Of a stretch of DNA of 64,000 nt, positions 23,188 through 31,741 are shown piece by piece (positions within the stretch are counted from its first letter, which is position 1; each line of letters starts with the position of its first letter). The stretch lies in NCBI GenBank assembly GCA_038042195.1, contig JBBTET010000060.1, forward strand, positions 25,271-89,270, read 5' to 3'. The translations under genes were made by a program, and so were the position numbers. Under the pieces are notes generated by a model. The model saw nothing but the letters and a program-made list of their open reading frames with translations. It made no database searches and was not told the DNA's origin. Source of the DNA: JACRIM01 sp038042195. Lineage in GTDB: Bacteria > Planctomycetota > Phycisphaerae > UBA1845 > UTPLA1.

Positions 23188-24477
23188 ATGACGTACCCGA
23201 ACGAGATCACCATACGCCCGATATCCCGGCCGATTGACCGAACGTTTTGTCTGCCCGGCAGCAAGTCACTGACGAATCGCGCCCTCTTGGTTGCGGCACT
23301 GGCGCGGGGGACATCGGTGTTGTCGGGCATCCTCATCGCGGACGACACGCGATTGATGGTCGATGCGCTGGTCATGCTTGGCGTCCATGTGGAGGTGGAT
23401 GTGGCGCGGCGACGGGCCGTGGTGTATGGGGTCGGCGGGTTCTTTCCGAATAGTGAGGCGGAGCTGGAGTGTGGGAATGCGGGGACGGTGATTCGGTTTC
23501 TCTCGGCGGCGTGCGCGGCAGCGGTGGGCGAGTTTCGATTGGATGGATCGCCGAGGATGCGCGAGCGGCCCATTGGGGAGTTGGTGAATGCACTGCGTGA
23601 TCTTGGGGCGGCGATTCGATATGAATCGGTGGAGGGCTTGTGCCCACTTGCGGTGTCGGGGAAGGGTTTGCGTGGTGGGCAAGTGACATTCGAGCGGCCC
23701 ATCTCCAGCCAATTCGTGTCGGCGGTGCTGCTGGCGGCACCCCGGGCGGCGAACGACGTGATGATCCGCGTGGAGGGCGGCTTGCTCAGTGCCCCATATG
23801 TGCGGATGACGCTCGACGTGATGCGGGCCTTCGGCGTCGAGGTGATTGATGACACGATGTCGAGCTTCATCATTCCCGCGCCGCAGGCCTATCAAGCGCG
23901 GGAGTATCCAATCGAGCCGGACGCATCAGCGGCGTCGTACTTCCTGGCGGCTGCAGCGCTGACCGGCGGGCGCGTGACAGTGAAGGGGCTGGGCAAGGGC
24001 AGCGCACAGGGGGACATCGGGTTTGTGCATGTGCTCGAACAGATGGGCTGCGCGGTGGACCAGGGCGACCAGTACACGACGGTGCATGGACCGGCGGATG
24101 GGCGGTTGCGCGGTGTCTCGGTCGATCTGGGCGACATGCCGGACGTGGCGCAGACGCTGGCCGTGCTGGCCGCGTTTGCCGAGGGGCCGACGCACATTCG
24201 CAACGTCGGCAGTCTGCGTGTGAAGGAGACGGATCGGTTGTTCGCGGTGTCGCGGGAGCTGGCCCGGCTCGGCGTGGAAACCGAAGTGACGCAAGATTCC
24301 ATCGTGATTCGACCCACGAAGCGGCCGGCGGGAGCAATGATAGAGACGTATGACGACCATCGGATGGCAATGAGCTTCGCGCTGGCGGGGCTTCGCGTGG
24401 ATGGGGTGGTCATTAAGAATCCCGGTTGTGTGAGCAAGACGTTTCCAGAGTTTTTTGAGGTGTGGGGGGAGCTGTAG
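23188..24477 (+). CDS. aroA: 5-enolpyruvylshikimate-3-phosphate synthase
   Basis: This 429-residue enzyme of the shikimate pathway joins shikimate-3-phosphate and phosphoenolpyruvate. Motifs in order are LPGSKSLTNRALLVAALA (about 19-36), the PEP-binding LECGNAGTVIRFLSAA (about 93-108), RERPIGELVNALRDLGA, RVKETDRLFAVSRELARLG (about 343-361) and DDHRMAMSFALAGLR (about 389-403). Length and motifs are normal. NAGT followed by VIR is close to the usual NAGTAMR. The ATG at 23188 was chosen because the frame upstream runs through the divergent gene's region without similarity. It is monocistronic in appearance. Confidence 0.95.
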   Translation: MTYPNEITIRPISRPIDRTFCLPGSKSLTNRALLVAALARGTSVLSGILIADDTRLMVDALVMLGVHVEVDVARRRAVVYGVGGFFPNSEAELECGNAGTVIRFLSAACAAAVGEFRLDGSPRMRERPIGELVNALRDLGAAIRYESVEGLCPLAVSGKGLRGGQVTFERPISSQFVSAVLLAAPRAANDVMIRVEGGLLSAPYVRMTLDVMRAFGVEVIDDTMSSFIIPAPQAYQAREYPIEPDASAASYFLAAAALTGGRVTVKGLGKGSAQGDIGFVHVLEQMGCAVDQGDQYTTVHGPADGRLRGVSVDLGDMPDVAQTLAVLAAFAEGPTHIRNVGSLRVKETDRLFAVSRELARLGVETEVTQDSIVIRPTKRPAGAMIETYDDHRMAMSFALAGLRVDGVVIKNPGCVSKTFPEFFEVWGEL

Positions 24478-25067
24478 CGCGGGATGCGATTTGAAAAAAA
24501 GAGGGGCCGCAAAAGAGTGCAAAAGCCCGCAAATGCCCGCAAAATCGCACAAACGGATTGCACTTTTTCGCGAGGGGGGGAACAAGAGAAACCACAGATT
24601 TCGCCGATGGCGCCGATTGGGTTGGGGCGGGGAATGAAGGCACGAAGCCACTCAGGCACCCGCCGCGGCAGGTAAACTGCGGCACTGAGGGGAGGAAGGG
24701 GTTGCTGCGCAACGGGGGTCCGCCCCGGCGGATCTGCGACATGGTGGGGCCTCCTTTCGATGGGCCGGGTGTTACTAACATATACCTAACTAATATAGCA
24801 CGGGTTTGGGCGGAGGCAAGGGGAATTCTCAAATATTTTTGTGGCGTCGTGCTGAATTGCGGCAGTTTGTCCGATGATCGCGCAAGTCTTTGCATCTGCG
24901 GGAGTTGCGTGGCGATGTCGTGTTCGTAGTCGGTTCGCGGGACGGGATTCCCGCAGGGGTGGGTGTCCGACGCGGCGGATCTTCGACGCGAAGGGAATCT
25001 CGCACCAGCGGCAGAAATGCTCGGCGCAGCCTCACGGCTAAACGAGGGGACGCATCACGGCGCACGA
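24478..25067. other. Gene-free 590-bp region with phased A-tracts
   Basis: No believable gene is present. The start holds short A-tracts spaced exactly 10 bp apart (24511, 24521, 24531, 24541, 24551), preceded by a seven-base A-run at 24494. Further on there is text such as ACCACAGATTTCGCCGATGG (24590-24609) that looks like common intergenic repeat debris. An AT-rich patch lies at 24770-24800, and the rest is GC-rich without clear structure. The region separates the convergent ends of aroA and the BNR gene. Confidence 0.5.
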
Positions 25068-26921
25068 TCAATCGTTGGTGAGCAGGCGGGTGACGAAGGG
25101 GGGGATGTCGGCGTCGCTGACGATGCCTTCGCCGGTGAGGTCGGCGGCGCAGAGCGATGGGCTGACAGGGTCGTGGTTGATGAGGGCGGCGATGAAGGGG
25201 GCGATGTCGAGGGCGTTGACGGATTGGTCGTTGTTGAGGTCGGCGGAGCCGGTGGGGAAAACGGTGAGCGTGGCCTTATGCGAGATATCCGCGCCGCAGT
25301 CGGCGAGTTTGACGTAGCAATCGTAGTCTCCGGTGTCAGCGGGTTGGGCGTGGAGGAAGACGAGTGTGGGGGATTGGGTGCCGAGGGTGTCGGCGGAGTC
25401 GGCGAGGGGCGTGCCATTTTTTCGCCATTGGTAGGTGATGCTGCCGCCGCGCGGGTCGGCGGCTGCACGAAGGGAGACGGTGCTGCCCTGGCAGACGCTG
25501 GGCGAGGCGGGTTGGCTGGTGATGAGGCCGAGGCAGGGGTAGTCGCCGATGCGGAGGAACCAGACGTCCTGCTCGCCGTTGAAGGTGGCGGCGTAGGCGA
25601 GGTTGGTGCCGAGATCGTCGGAGACCATGTGGTAGTAATCCCCGATTTTCCGCTGAATCGGCCAGCCGACGGAACTGTCCCAAGCAGGGGAAAGTTGTTC
25701 ATTGGGTGACCAAGTGAGGCCACCGTCGGAGGATGAGGAGTAGTAGAGTTCAGAGATGTTGCGGTTGTTTGGGGAATGGCGCGTGTCGTTCCAAATGATG
25801 TCGATGCGGCCGCTGGGGGCGACCGACATGGTGGCAAACCAGTGGTGGATGAAATTGGTCGAGGGGTCGCTATTGATCTGAATTCCCTGACTCCACGTCT
25901 CACCTCCATCCGTGCTTCTGGAGAACTGTACGTCGGTGCGAATTGCGAAATTAGAATTCGTCGGTCTAACGGTGCATGCGTAGTAGACATAGCCAGCGTT
26001 TGCTGAACTGGAAGGATCAATAGCGACCCAAGGTTGGCCGAGTAGCCCCACAGGATTCGGTCCTCCGGACGCCGCAAAGCCTTCCGGCAGAACATCTGCT
26101 TCGTTCGAGAACGTCGGAATGGCGTCAGGATCTTGTACATTGAGCGACTTAACTACGATTGGCGGCCCGATTTCTGGTGCCCGGAAACCAGCAATCCAAA
26201 CCGCGCCATCTGTGCCTACCGCAATTGTTCCGTAATATGGAATGTTCCAACTGACTGGATTGGTTCAATGACCGCCGCTGTCAGTGCTTTGAAGAAAACC
26301 ACGGCCGGAGATATTGACATAGAGATTACCGCGTCCAATTCCATGGGTACGATCCGCAGTCATCCACGGTTTGTCCCCGTTGAAGGCCTCTGACAAAAAA
26401 CTCCAGGTTTGCCCTTGATCAAGCGAACGAAATAACTGACAGTGCAAATCAGTCACTCTTACACTGTACCAATAGAACTCGCCATTCGGGCCGACGGCAA
26501 AAACAGGATCGCTGCGCGGCACACCCGGTTCCAACACTCCGGGAAAGGTCCAGTGACGTCCGCCATCGGTTGAATAACCATACCCGGCCTGACGAAAATC
26601 GGATAATATGGTGTCGAATTGCCTCCATCCGATGGCCATGCGATAGGGATTCGTCGGATCGACGGCGATGGAGGGTTCGTTGGCGGCGTCGTCGAGGATG
26701 TTGTCGCCGTTGGCGTCGACGTTTACCTGAATGCTGACGTGGGGGCCGAATTGGACGTGGCGCGAGGGGGCGGTGCGGCCGGCGCCGGGGCGGTAGGGCA
26801 TGGTTTGGCGTTCGCGTTCGGCGCGGGTGTGGATCAGGTCGAGTGGGGGAGATTCATCAATGCAGGCGGGGTTGTCGAACTGGCCGAGGGTGAGGAATAA
26901 GAGCAGGGTGGCGGCGTGCAT
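25068..26921 (-). pseudogene. Exported BNR/sialidase-like protein with Ig-like and dockerin-like domains, interrupted by one in-frame TGA
   Basis: The gene reads from ATG 26921 (GGAGG at 26928-26932 upstream) to TGA 25068-25070 in one frame of 618 codons, broken only by a TGA at 26265-26267. Before it are a signal peptide and BNR-like repeats (GYSTDGGRHWTFPG, SLDQGQTWSF, LQSTDSGGH). After it the repeats continue (FSRSTDGGETWSQG, SSSDGGLTWSP), followed by an Ig-like domain (SVCQGSTVSLRAAADPRGG to ADTGDYDCYV) and a C-terminal dockerin-like pair (DLNNDQSVNALDI, DLTGEGIVSDADI). The stop falls where the BNR motif GGxHW expects Trp, so TGG to TGA is the simplest explanation. It could be a real nonsense mutation or a sequencing error. 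A truncated 219-residue product is possible. Confidence 0.8.
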
Positions 26922-27088
26922 GGGGGGCCTCCGGGCTGGAGGGCGTATTGTAGCAAAAAGGGTGGGGGAATGGAATGGGGACGAGTAGGATTGCCCGGGT
27001 TGGTTGGGCACGTCATCCCCCGGCGGAGTTCGCCACGTCAGACCTTCGACCGGGGCTATGGGATGGTTGGCGGCGCGGTGAGGGAATC

Positions 27089-27145
27089 GACAAAGTGGAA
27101 CTTTGTTCTACCGAAAACTGACAAAGTGGAACTTTGTCCTACCGA
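27089..27145. repeat. Two tandem 26-bp units with internal palindrome
   Basis: A unit starting GACAAAGTGGAACTTTGT and ending CTACCGA occurs at 27089-27114 and 27120-27145, a period of 31 bp with one base difference. Each copy holds the inverted repeat ACAAAGT-GGA-ACTTTGT, so each can form its own small hairpin. Confidence 0.75.
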
Positions 27146-27278
27146 GGCGTGCGCAAAAAAAGGGCCGGCAGCGAACGCCGCACGGCAACCCTACCGTTAG
27201 ACGTTGTCGGTCGGTGCATCGCACGGCGTGCGACGGTTCGTACTCGACATGCACACATGGGTGCTCGTCAGTCGGGTT

Positions 27279-27306
27279 GCGGGAAGCTTCCCCCGAAGGT
27301 TCCCGC
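27279..27306. repeat. GC-rich hairpin GCGGGAA...TTCCCGC
   Basis: GCGGGAA (27279-27285) and CTTC (27287-27290) pair with GAAG (27295-27298) and TTCCCGC (27300-27306), with one G-G mismatch and a CCCC loop. It is about 130 bp from the duplicated palindromic unit. Confidence 0.6.
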
Positions 27307-27486
27307 TTAGCGTTGGGGCGTTCGCTGTCGCCATTTAAAACATAGCACAGGAAATGGAATGGGCAAATGAAAAATGGAACAATCTGATTGCGTCTGAGAT
27401 TATTTTGGTGCAGCGGCAGATATTGCGTGTCAGGATTTTCGAGCGAAGAGAATATTGACGTGATGTACGTTGCAATAACTCTCACC

Positions 27487-30072
27487 CTAACCCTCTCCCT
27501 CGGGGAGAGGGGATAGTTTCGCGGTGGGGCGTGTGAGGGATTGGCCGTTTGCGGCTTTCGTGGCGGCGGCGTTGAGGAGTTTCTCCAGGGCGGCGGCGCG
27601 TTCTTCCGGGGAGGAGTCGCGAGCGAAGCCATTCCAAGTGGGGGCGAGTTTCTTGGCGAGTTGAATGAGGGGTTCGTCGAATTGTGCATCGCCATTCTGG
27701 ACGCTGGCGCCCGACTTGAGTCGGTCGTGCAGACGGGCAATCACGGCGTCGCGCGGAAAGGTAAGCAACCTCGGCTCGGCGTCATCGTCTGTCGAGAGCG
27801 ATGCGAGCAGCTTGTCCACCATTGCGTTGCGACGATCGAGCACGTCTCGAATCGCGACTTTGATTTGCTCGTCCATCGGACCAGCGCCGAGCGAGAGCGT
27901 GGTCTTTGCAGAATCAATCAGATTCATCGCATCCACGAACATCGCGGCTTCGCCGGCGGCTTCGCTGCGATGCCGAATCTCATTGAAGATCGTGTTGACA
28001 AGGGTGGTTGAGGCTGTCGTGTCGCTTCGCCATTGGACGAGCAACTCTCGAACGCGTTGCAGGGCGGGGGCATCTTCGTGGGCTTTGAGCCTTGCGGCGA
28101 TGCTGCGCGTCGCAAGTTGCAGATGACGTGGACCGCCGCCCTCGTCCAAGAGGGCCAGGGCCTGTTCGAAACTCGCGGAGCTGGTGGAATACTCCGCGAG
28201 GTTCCACTGGGCGTCGGCCATTCGTTCGAGGACTTCGGCCTTGCGGCTCTTGCTTAGCTGTTCGAACTTCGCGGGCGTTGCCTTGCCTCCCGGCGCGCCG
28301 GAAGGGCGCGTGTCGGTGGCGAGGGGTTTTAGGATTTCCAGGCGGCGACGTTGGGCGACCTTGTCGCTGGGGCGATCAAACTCATCGCTGACCTTGATCT
28401 GTTCATCGGGCGGCAGTTGGGAGGCGATTTGCAGGTAACTCGCCCACGTTCGTTGCCGGACGTTGGCATCAGGTTCCGTGGCCTGGTTCAGATGCTCGGC
28501 CAGCGCGCCGAGGTCGCCGCGACGCTTGCCGCACTTCGCCATGTTCTCCGCGGCGGCGAGGCGAATCTCCGTGTCCGGGTCGCTCAGGCATGATCGAATC
28601 GCGTCGGCGGCGTCGTTGTCACCATAAGCAGCCAGCCCGGCAATCGCAGCGCGACGGGTTCGAGCGCTTTGCGTTGCGCCCATTTCGGCGCGAAAGACAC
28701 TTCGGAATCGACCGTCGCCGATGGTGGCCATGGCGGTGAGGAACTGTTCGCGCAATTCGTCCTGTGTCGGACGGATTTCGGAGTAGCGGTCGGCGAGGGC
28801 CTTGGGAATGGCGGCGTCCTGATCCGATGCGGCGAGTTTGGCCCATTCGGGACGGCGGCTCGCCCGTGCGAGGGAGAGTGCGGCTTCACCCACGACGGCA
28901 GGCACGTCGTCATGCAATCGTTCGAGCAACACACCGATGGCGGCGGGGTCTTCGAGACGACCGATGGCGTTTATCTGAGCGACGCGCACGGCGGGGTCGG
29001 TCTCTTGAATGATGGCGCGCGACATTTTGGCGAAGGCTCCCGGCAGTCGCAGGTCGCCGATGATCTTGGTCGCAGCGAGTCGCACGGCTGAGTTGGTGTC
29101 GGTGAGCAGTTCGGTGAGGCGGGACTTGGTTTCTAGTGGGATGTCTTTGCGGTCAGTGATGAGATCGTTGACGAGATCGATGCCGAGGAGTCGGACGGCG
29201 GGGACGACGTCTTCCAACAGACTCAGGAGTCTTCGCGGACGTTCGGCTTCGGTGGTTCGGTGAAAGGCCTCACGGTAGGAGGCGACGAGCCTTGCCGTGA
29301 GGGCGGCCGATTCATTGGCGGCCTTGCGGATCATCACGGCCCGCTGGTCGTTTCGCATGCGCAGCCAGTCGAGATCGGTGACGCTTTGGTTTTCCTTCCA
29401 CCAGGCCAGGGCAGCGTCGCCATCGGCGAAGTCGAGATTGGTGCCTTGTCGGCTGGCGGTGAGGGCGAAGGCCTGTACGGTGGGGCTGGGGTCGTTGAGC
29501 AGGGCCATGAGGGCTTCGATGGCGGCGAGGCTGTCGCTCATGGCACCGAGGGCGTTGATGGCAGCGAGGCGTTTTTCGAGATCGACGTCCGCACCGGAGG
29601 CGATGGGGCTGAGGTGGTTCACGACGTCTCGATTCTCGAATCGCAACAGGGCGTTGGTGACGGCTTCGCTGAGGTCGCTGCGCTTGTCTCCGAGGAGGGC
29701 AAGCAGGGCGGGGATCAGGTCGCGCGAGGGGGCACTGGAATCGGCCACGGCTTCACAAACAGCGACTTGTGCAGCGAGGTCGCCTGGTCGTGTGGAGAGA
29801 ATGTCGGTGAGTCGAGCGATGGCCTCGGTGGTGCCGGTCTCGAGGAGGCGGGTCGCGCCGAACCTTCGGGCTTCTGGTGTGTTATTGCCTTTGACGAGGT
29901 TGTAGTGTTCGGTCAGTTGTTGCGAATTGAGCGGGGATGGTCGGAGGCGACGTTCCTTGGCGGCATCGAGGCGTGGTTCAGAGGTGGGTTGGGATGAGGG
30001 TGCCGGGCCGCGCTGGGGCTGGGCCAGCGTGGAAGCGATCAAGGCGAAGAGGATGGCGGTGGTCGATGCCAT
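27487..30072 (-). CDS. Exported HEAT-repeat protein
   Basis: The product is 861 residues long. The signal peptide is MASTTAILFALIASTLAQPQ, followed by a Pro/Ser-rich linker. The body consists of many HEAT/armadillo-type helix pairs of about 35-40 residues, for example AIARLTDILSTRPGDLAAQVAVCEAV, SLAAIEALMALLNDPSPTVQAFAL, DPAAIGVLLERLHDDVPAVVGEAALSLA and DAADAIRSCLSDPDTEIRLAAAENMAKCG. The C-terminal third is helical and TPR-like (AEVLERMADAQWNLAEYSTSSASFEQALALL). It is likely a periplasmic scaffold without an enzyme motif. The start at 30072 was chosen because it opens directly into the signal sequence. The frame runs on to 30201 without one. The last residues (KLSPLPEGEG) and the stop are encoded by a palindromic repeat. 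Confidence 0.85.
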   Translation of the reverse strand: MASTTAILFALIASTLAQPQRGPAPSSQPTSEPRLDAAKERRLRPSPLNSQQLTEHYNLVKGNNTPEARRFGATRLLETGTTEAIARLTDILSTRPGDLAAQVAVCEAVADSSAPSRDLIPALLALLGDKRSDLSEAVTNALLRFENRDVVNHLSPIASGADVDLEKRLAAINALGAMSDSLAAIEALMALLNDPSPTVQAFALTASRQGTNLDFADGDAALAWWKENQSVTDLDWLRMRNDQRAVMIRKAANESAALTARLVASYREAFHRTTEAERPRRLLSLLEDVVPAVRLLGIDLVNDLITDRKDIPLETKSRLTELLTDTNSAVRLAATKIIGDLRLPGAFAKMSRAIIQETDPAVRVAQINAIGRLEDPAAIGVLLERLHDDVPAVVGEAALSLARASRRPEWAKLAASDQDAAIPKALADRYSEIRPTQDELREQFLTAMATIGDGRFRSVFRAEMGATQSARTRRAAIAGLAAYGDNDAADAIRSCLSDPDTEIRLAAAENMAKCGKRRGDLGALAEHLNQATEPDANVRQRTWASYLQIASQLPPDEQIKVSDEFDRPSDKVAQRRRLEILKPLATDTRPSGAPGGKATPAKFEQLSKSRKAEVLERMADAQWNLAEYSTSSASFEQALALLDEGGGPRHLQLATRSIAARLKAHEDAPALQRVRELLVQWRSDTTASTTLVNTIFNEIRHRSEAAGEAAMFVDAMNLIDSAKTTLSLGAGPMDEQIKVAIRDVLDRRNAMVDKLLASLSTDDDAEPRLLTFPRDAVIARLHDRLKSGASVQNGDAQFDEPLIQLAKKLAPTWNGFARDSSPEERAAALEKLLNAAATKAANGQSLTRPTAKLSPLPEGEG
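27491..27511. repeat. CCCTCTCCC/GGGAGAGGG palindrome at the end of the HEAT gene
   Basis: CCCTCTCCC at 27491-27499 pairs with GGGAGAGGG at 27503-27511 with a three-base loop. It encodes the final residues of the HEAT-repeat protein and abuts its stop codon at 27487-27489. Peptides like SPLPEGEG are typical translations of such palindromes. It may also help end transcription. Confidence 0.7.
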
Positions 30073-30540
30073 GTGAAATACGATCCGCCCGTTGTGAGAC
30101 CTCGTCCAAGTTGCCTTACCTTCGTTGCCGCTCTGAGATGCTTCTGCATCGGACCAACGCCCCTGTATATTCTTTGTAGCAATTTGCGTTGGAGGGGTCA
30201 ATCAAGAAAGACTGAATTCACAGCGTTTGGGTTAGTTTTTCTCGGCGGAATTATGAGAGAATGTCGGCTTTTTTTTGAGTTTGCCCGTGTCGGCAAGGTG
30301 ACGAGAAAGGGTGATCGAGCCTTAGGAATCGCGTGGAATCTGTAACTGCCTGATAAATATGAAGTTACATCGCTACGCGACCCGGAGTCTGATTGAGATT
30401 GCCCGAATCGTCCTTGACCGGATCATACAATACTGACGACGAATTATCTGTCGTTGCAACCAAGTGGTCGGTGAATCATAGAATTGGTGTCGGAACTAGC
30501 GCCTCGCGTTACATGGCTGAATCGGATCGGATATAACTTC
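30073..30540. other. Divergent intergenic region without recognised genes
   Basis: These 468 bp separate the HEAT gene from the rightward exported-protein gene. The region is more AT-rich than its surroundings and has a T8 run at 30272-30279. GTAACT (30342-30347) and AGTTAC pair around about 15 bases. No gene or convincing promoter could be assigned, but promoters for both divergent genes should lie here. Confidence 0.4.
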
Positions 30541-31725
30541 ATGCGAATGACTTCGCGATTTTTTACGCATTGCCTTACACGTCCCACCATTCACGTTGCG
30601 GCGGCTCTCTTGTTTATTGGCTCCCAAGCGGTGTTTGGCCAGCAGCCTCCCACGCAGTCGAGCGACGTTAAGAAGGCTCCGACGGCCCAGACCCATCCGA
30701 ATAACCCGGAGATGTGGAACATCGAGGCCATGATGGAGGAGGCGGTCACGCAGATCGCCCGCAGGTACAACCTGAGTGAGCCGCAGGAGAACTACACGCG
30801 GCTTCTTCTAAAGAAGCGGACCATCGCGTTTCTTGAGGTCAATGAGAAAGACGTTCGTGAGCTTTTGAAGGAATCCATCGACCTGCGGACCGGGGCCAAG
30901 CCTCCGTCGTTTGAGGCTTATATGAAGTGGGCGGCCCGCGCGGCCCCGATTTATGCCGAGGCAGCCAAGGCGATTATCGAAGGTAACGATGAGTGGCGGG
31001 CGATTCTGAACGACGAACAGAAGAAGACGCACGATGCCGACTTATCGCTCATGCGCACCAACTTCGACCAGGTCGGCAAGACGATGGAGGAGTGGCAGAA
31101 GGGCAACACGCCGGTTGGTCGCGCTCCGGGCACGGCACCGGGAGAGGGCGGACCCGGGGCGGTCGGCACTCCTCAGCAGAGTCAGAAGTTGATCGTCCCG
31201 CCGGCCATCGTGCGTAAAGAGCCGGAGGACAACTGGCTGGCCTATGTGAATCTCTTTATCGATACCTATGGCCTTGATGAGAAGCAGGCCAATGCGGCGC
31301 GGGATCGCGTACACAAGGACATGAAGGACCAGGCGATCAAGTACCGCCAGAAGCACAAGGCGGAGTTTGAGGCGGTTGAGACCGGTACGAAGCTGGCCGG
31401 CGCGTCGAAGATGAAGATTCAGGAGACGGCCGCGAAAAAGGTTGAGCTGGAGAAGCCGGTTCGCGAGATGTTTGTGGACATGGACCGTCGACTTGATGGG
31501 TTGGTCGACAGCAAGCAGCGGGCGAACGTCAATTTGGACAAGAAGAAACTGCTCGACCGAAACTTTGAGACGCTGGCCGGCCTCTCACGCGACGAGTTGG
31601 CCAAGCAAAAGTCTGACGGACCGACGCCGAAGCTTCGCAGTGTCGCGGCCACATCGCAGGCGACCTCCCAAGAAACTACGAAAGAGCAACCACCGCCTCC
31701 AGCGACAACGGCTCCCTCGAAGTAA
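30541..31725 (+). CDS. Exported helical protein of unknown function
   Basis: The product is 394 residues long and starts with a signal peptide (about 1-33, ending VFGQQ). The mature part is strongly helical and charged (VTQIARRYNLSEPQENYTRLLLKKRTIAFLEVNEKDVRELLKE and a similar segment YVNLFIDTYGLDEKQANAARDRVHKDMKDQAIKYRQ). The two stretches resemble each other, suggesting an internal duplication separated by a Gly/Pro linker (PVGRAPGTAPGEGGPGAVG). The tail is Thr/Pro/Gln-rich. No known domain was recognised; planctomycete genomes have many such periplasmic helical proteins. The ATG at 30541 was preferred over an upstream TTG at 30484 because it opens the signal sequence. It is convergent with asnB, 16 bp apart. 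Confidence 0.75.
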   Translation: MRMTSRFFTHCLTRPTIHVAAALLFIGSQAVFGQQPPTQSSDVKKAPTAQTHPNNPEMWNIEAMMEEAVTQIARRYNLSEPQENYTRLLLKKRTIAFLEVNEKDVRELLKESIDLRTGAKPPSFEAYMKWAARAAPIYAEAAKAIIEGNDEWRAILNDEQKKTHDADLSLMRTNFDQVGKTMEEWQKGNTPVGRAPGTAPGEGGPGAVGTPQQSQKLIVPPAIVRKEPEDNWLAYVNLFIDTYGLDEKQANAARDRVHKDMKDQAIKYRQKHKAEFEAVETGTKLAGASKMKIQETAAKKVELEKPVREMFVDMDRRLDGLVDSKQRANVNLDKKKLLDRNFETLAGLSRDELAKQKSDGPTPKLRSVAATSQATSQETTKEQPPPPATTAPSK

Positions 31726-31741
31726 TTCATTCATGGCGCAG

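Larger units (their letters stand above)
26922..27486. other. Repeat-rich intergenic region
   Basis: These 565 bp lie between the end of the HEAT-repeat gene and the start of the BNR gene, both on the minus strand. No gene is seen. The region holds a duplicated 26-bp palindromic unit and a long GC-rich hairpin, both listed separately. It is adjacent to the CCCTCTCCC palindrome that ends the HEAT gene. The stretch 27310-27486 is more AT-rich and could hold the BNR gene's promoter, but no clear boxes were identified. Confidence 0.5.

Noticed and set aside
25055..26140. Ser/Thr/Pro-rich 361-codon minus frame overlapping the BNR gene
   Set aside because: It is a shifted frame of the same DNA. 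The BNR, Ig-like and dockerin-like motifs are in the other frame.
26265..26267. Selenocysteine or UGA recoding at the internal stop of the BNR gene
   Set aside because: The position calls for Trp, not Cys or Sec. I saw no stable hairpin like a SECIS element just after it, and other genes here end normally at TGA.
30342..30368. GTAACT...AGTTAC inverted repeat in the gap before 30541
   Set aside because: Only six pairs around a loop of about 15 bases. It is too weak to call a site.
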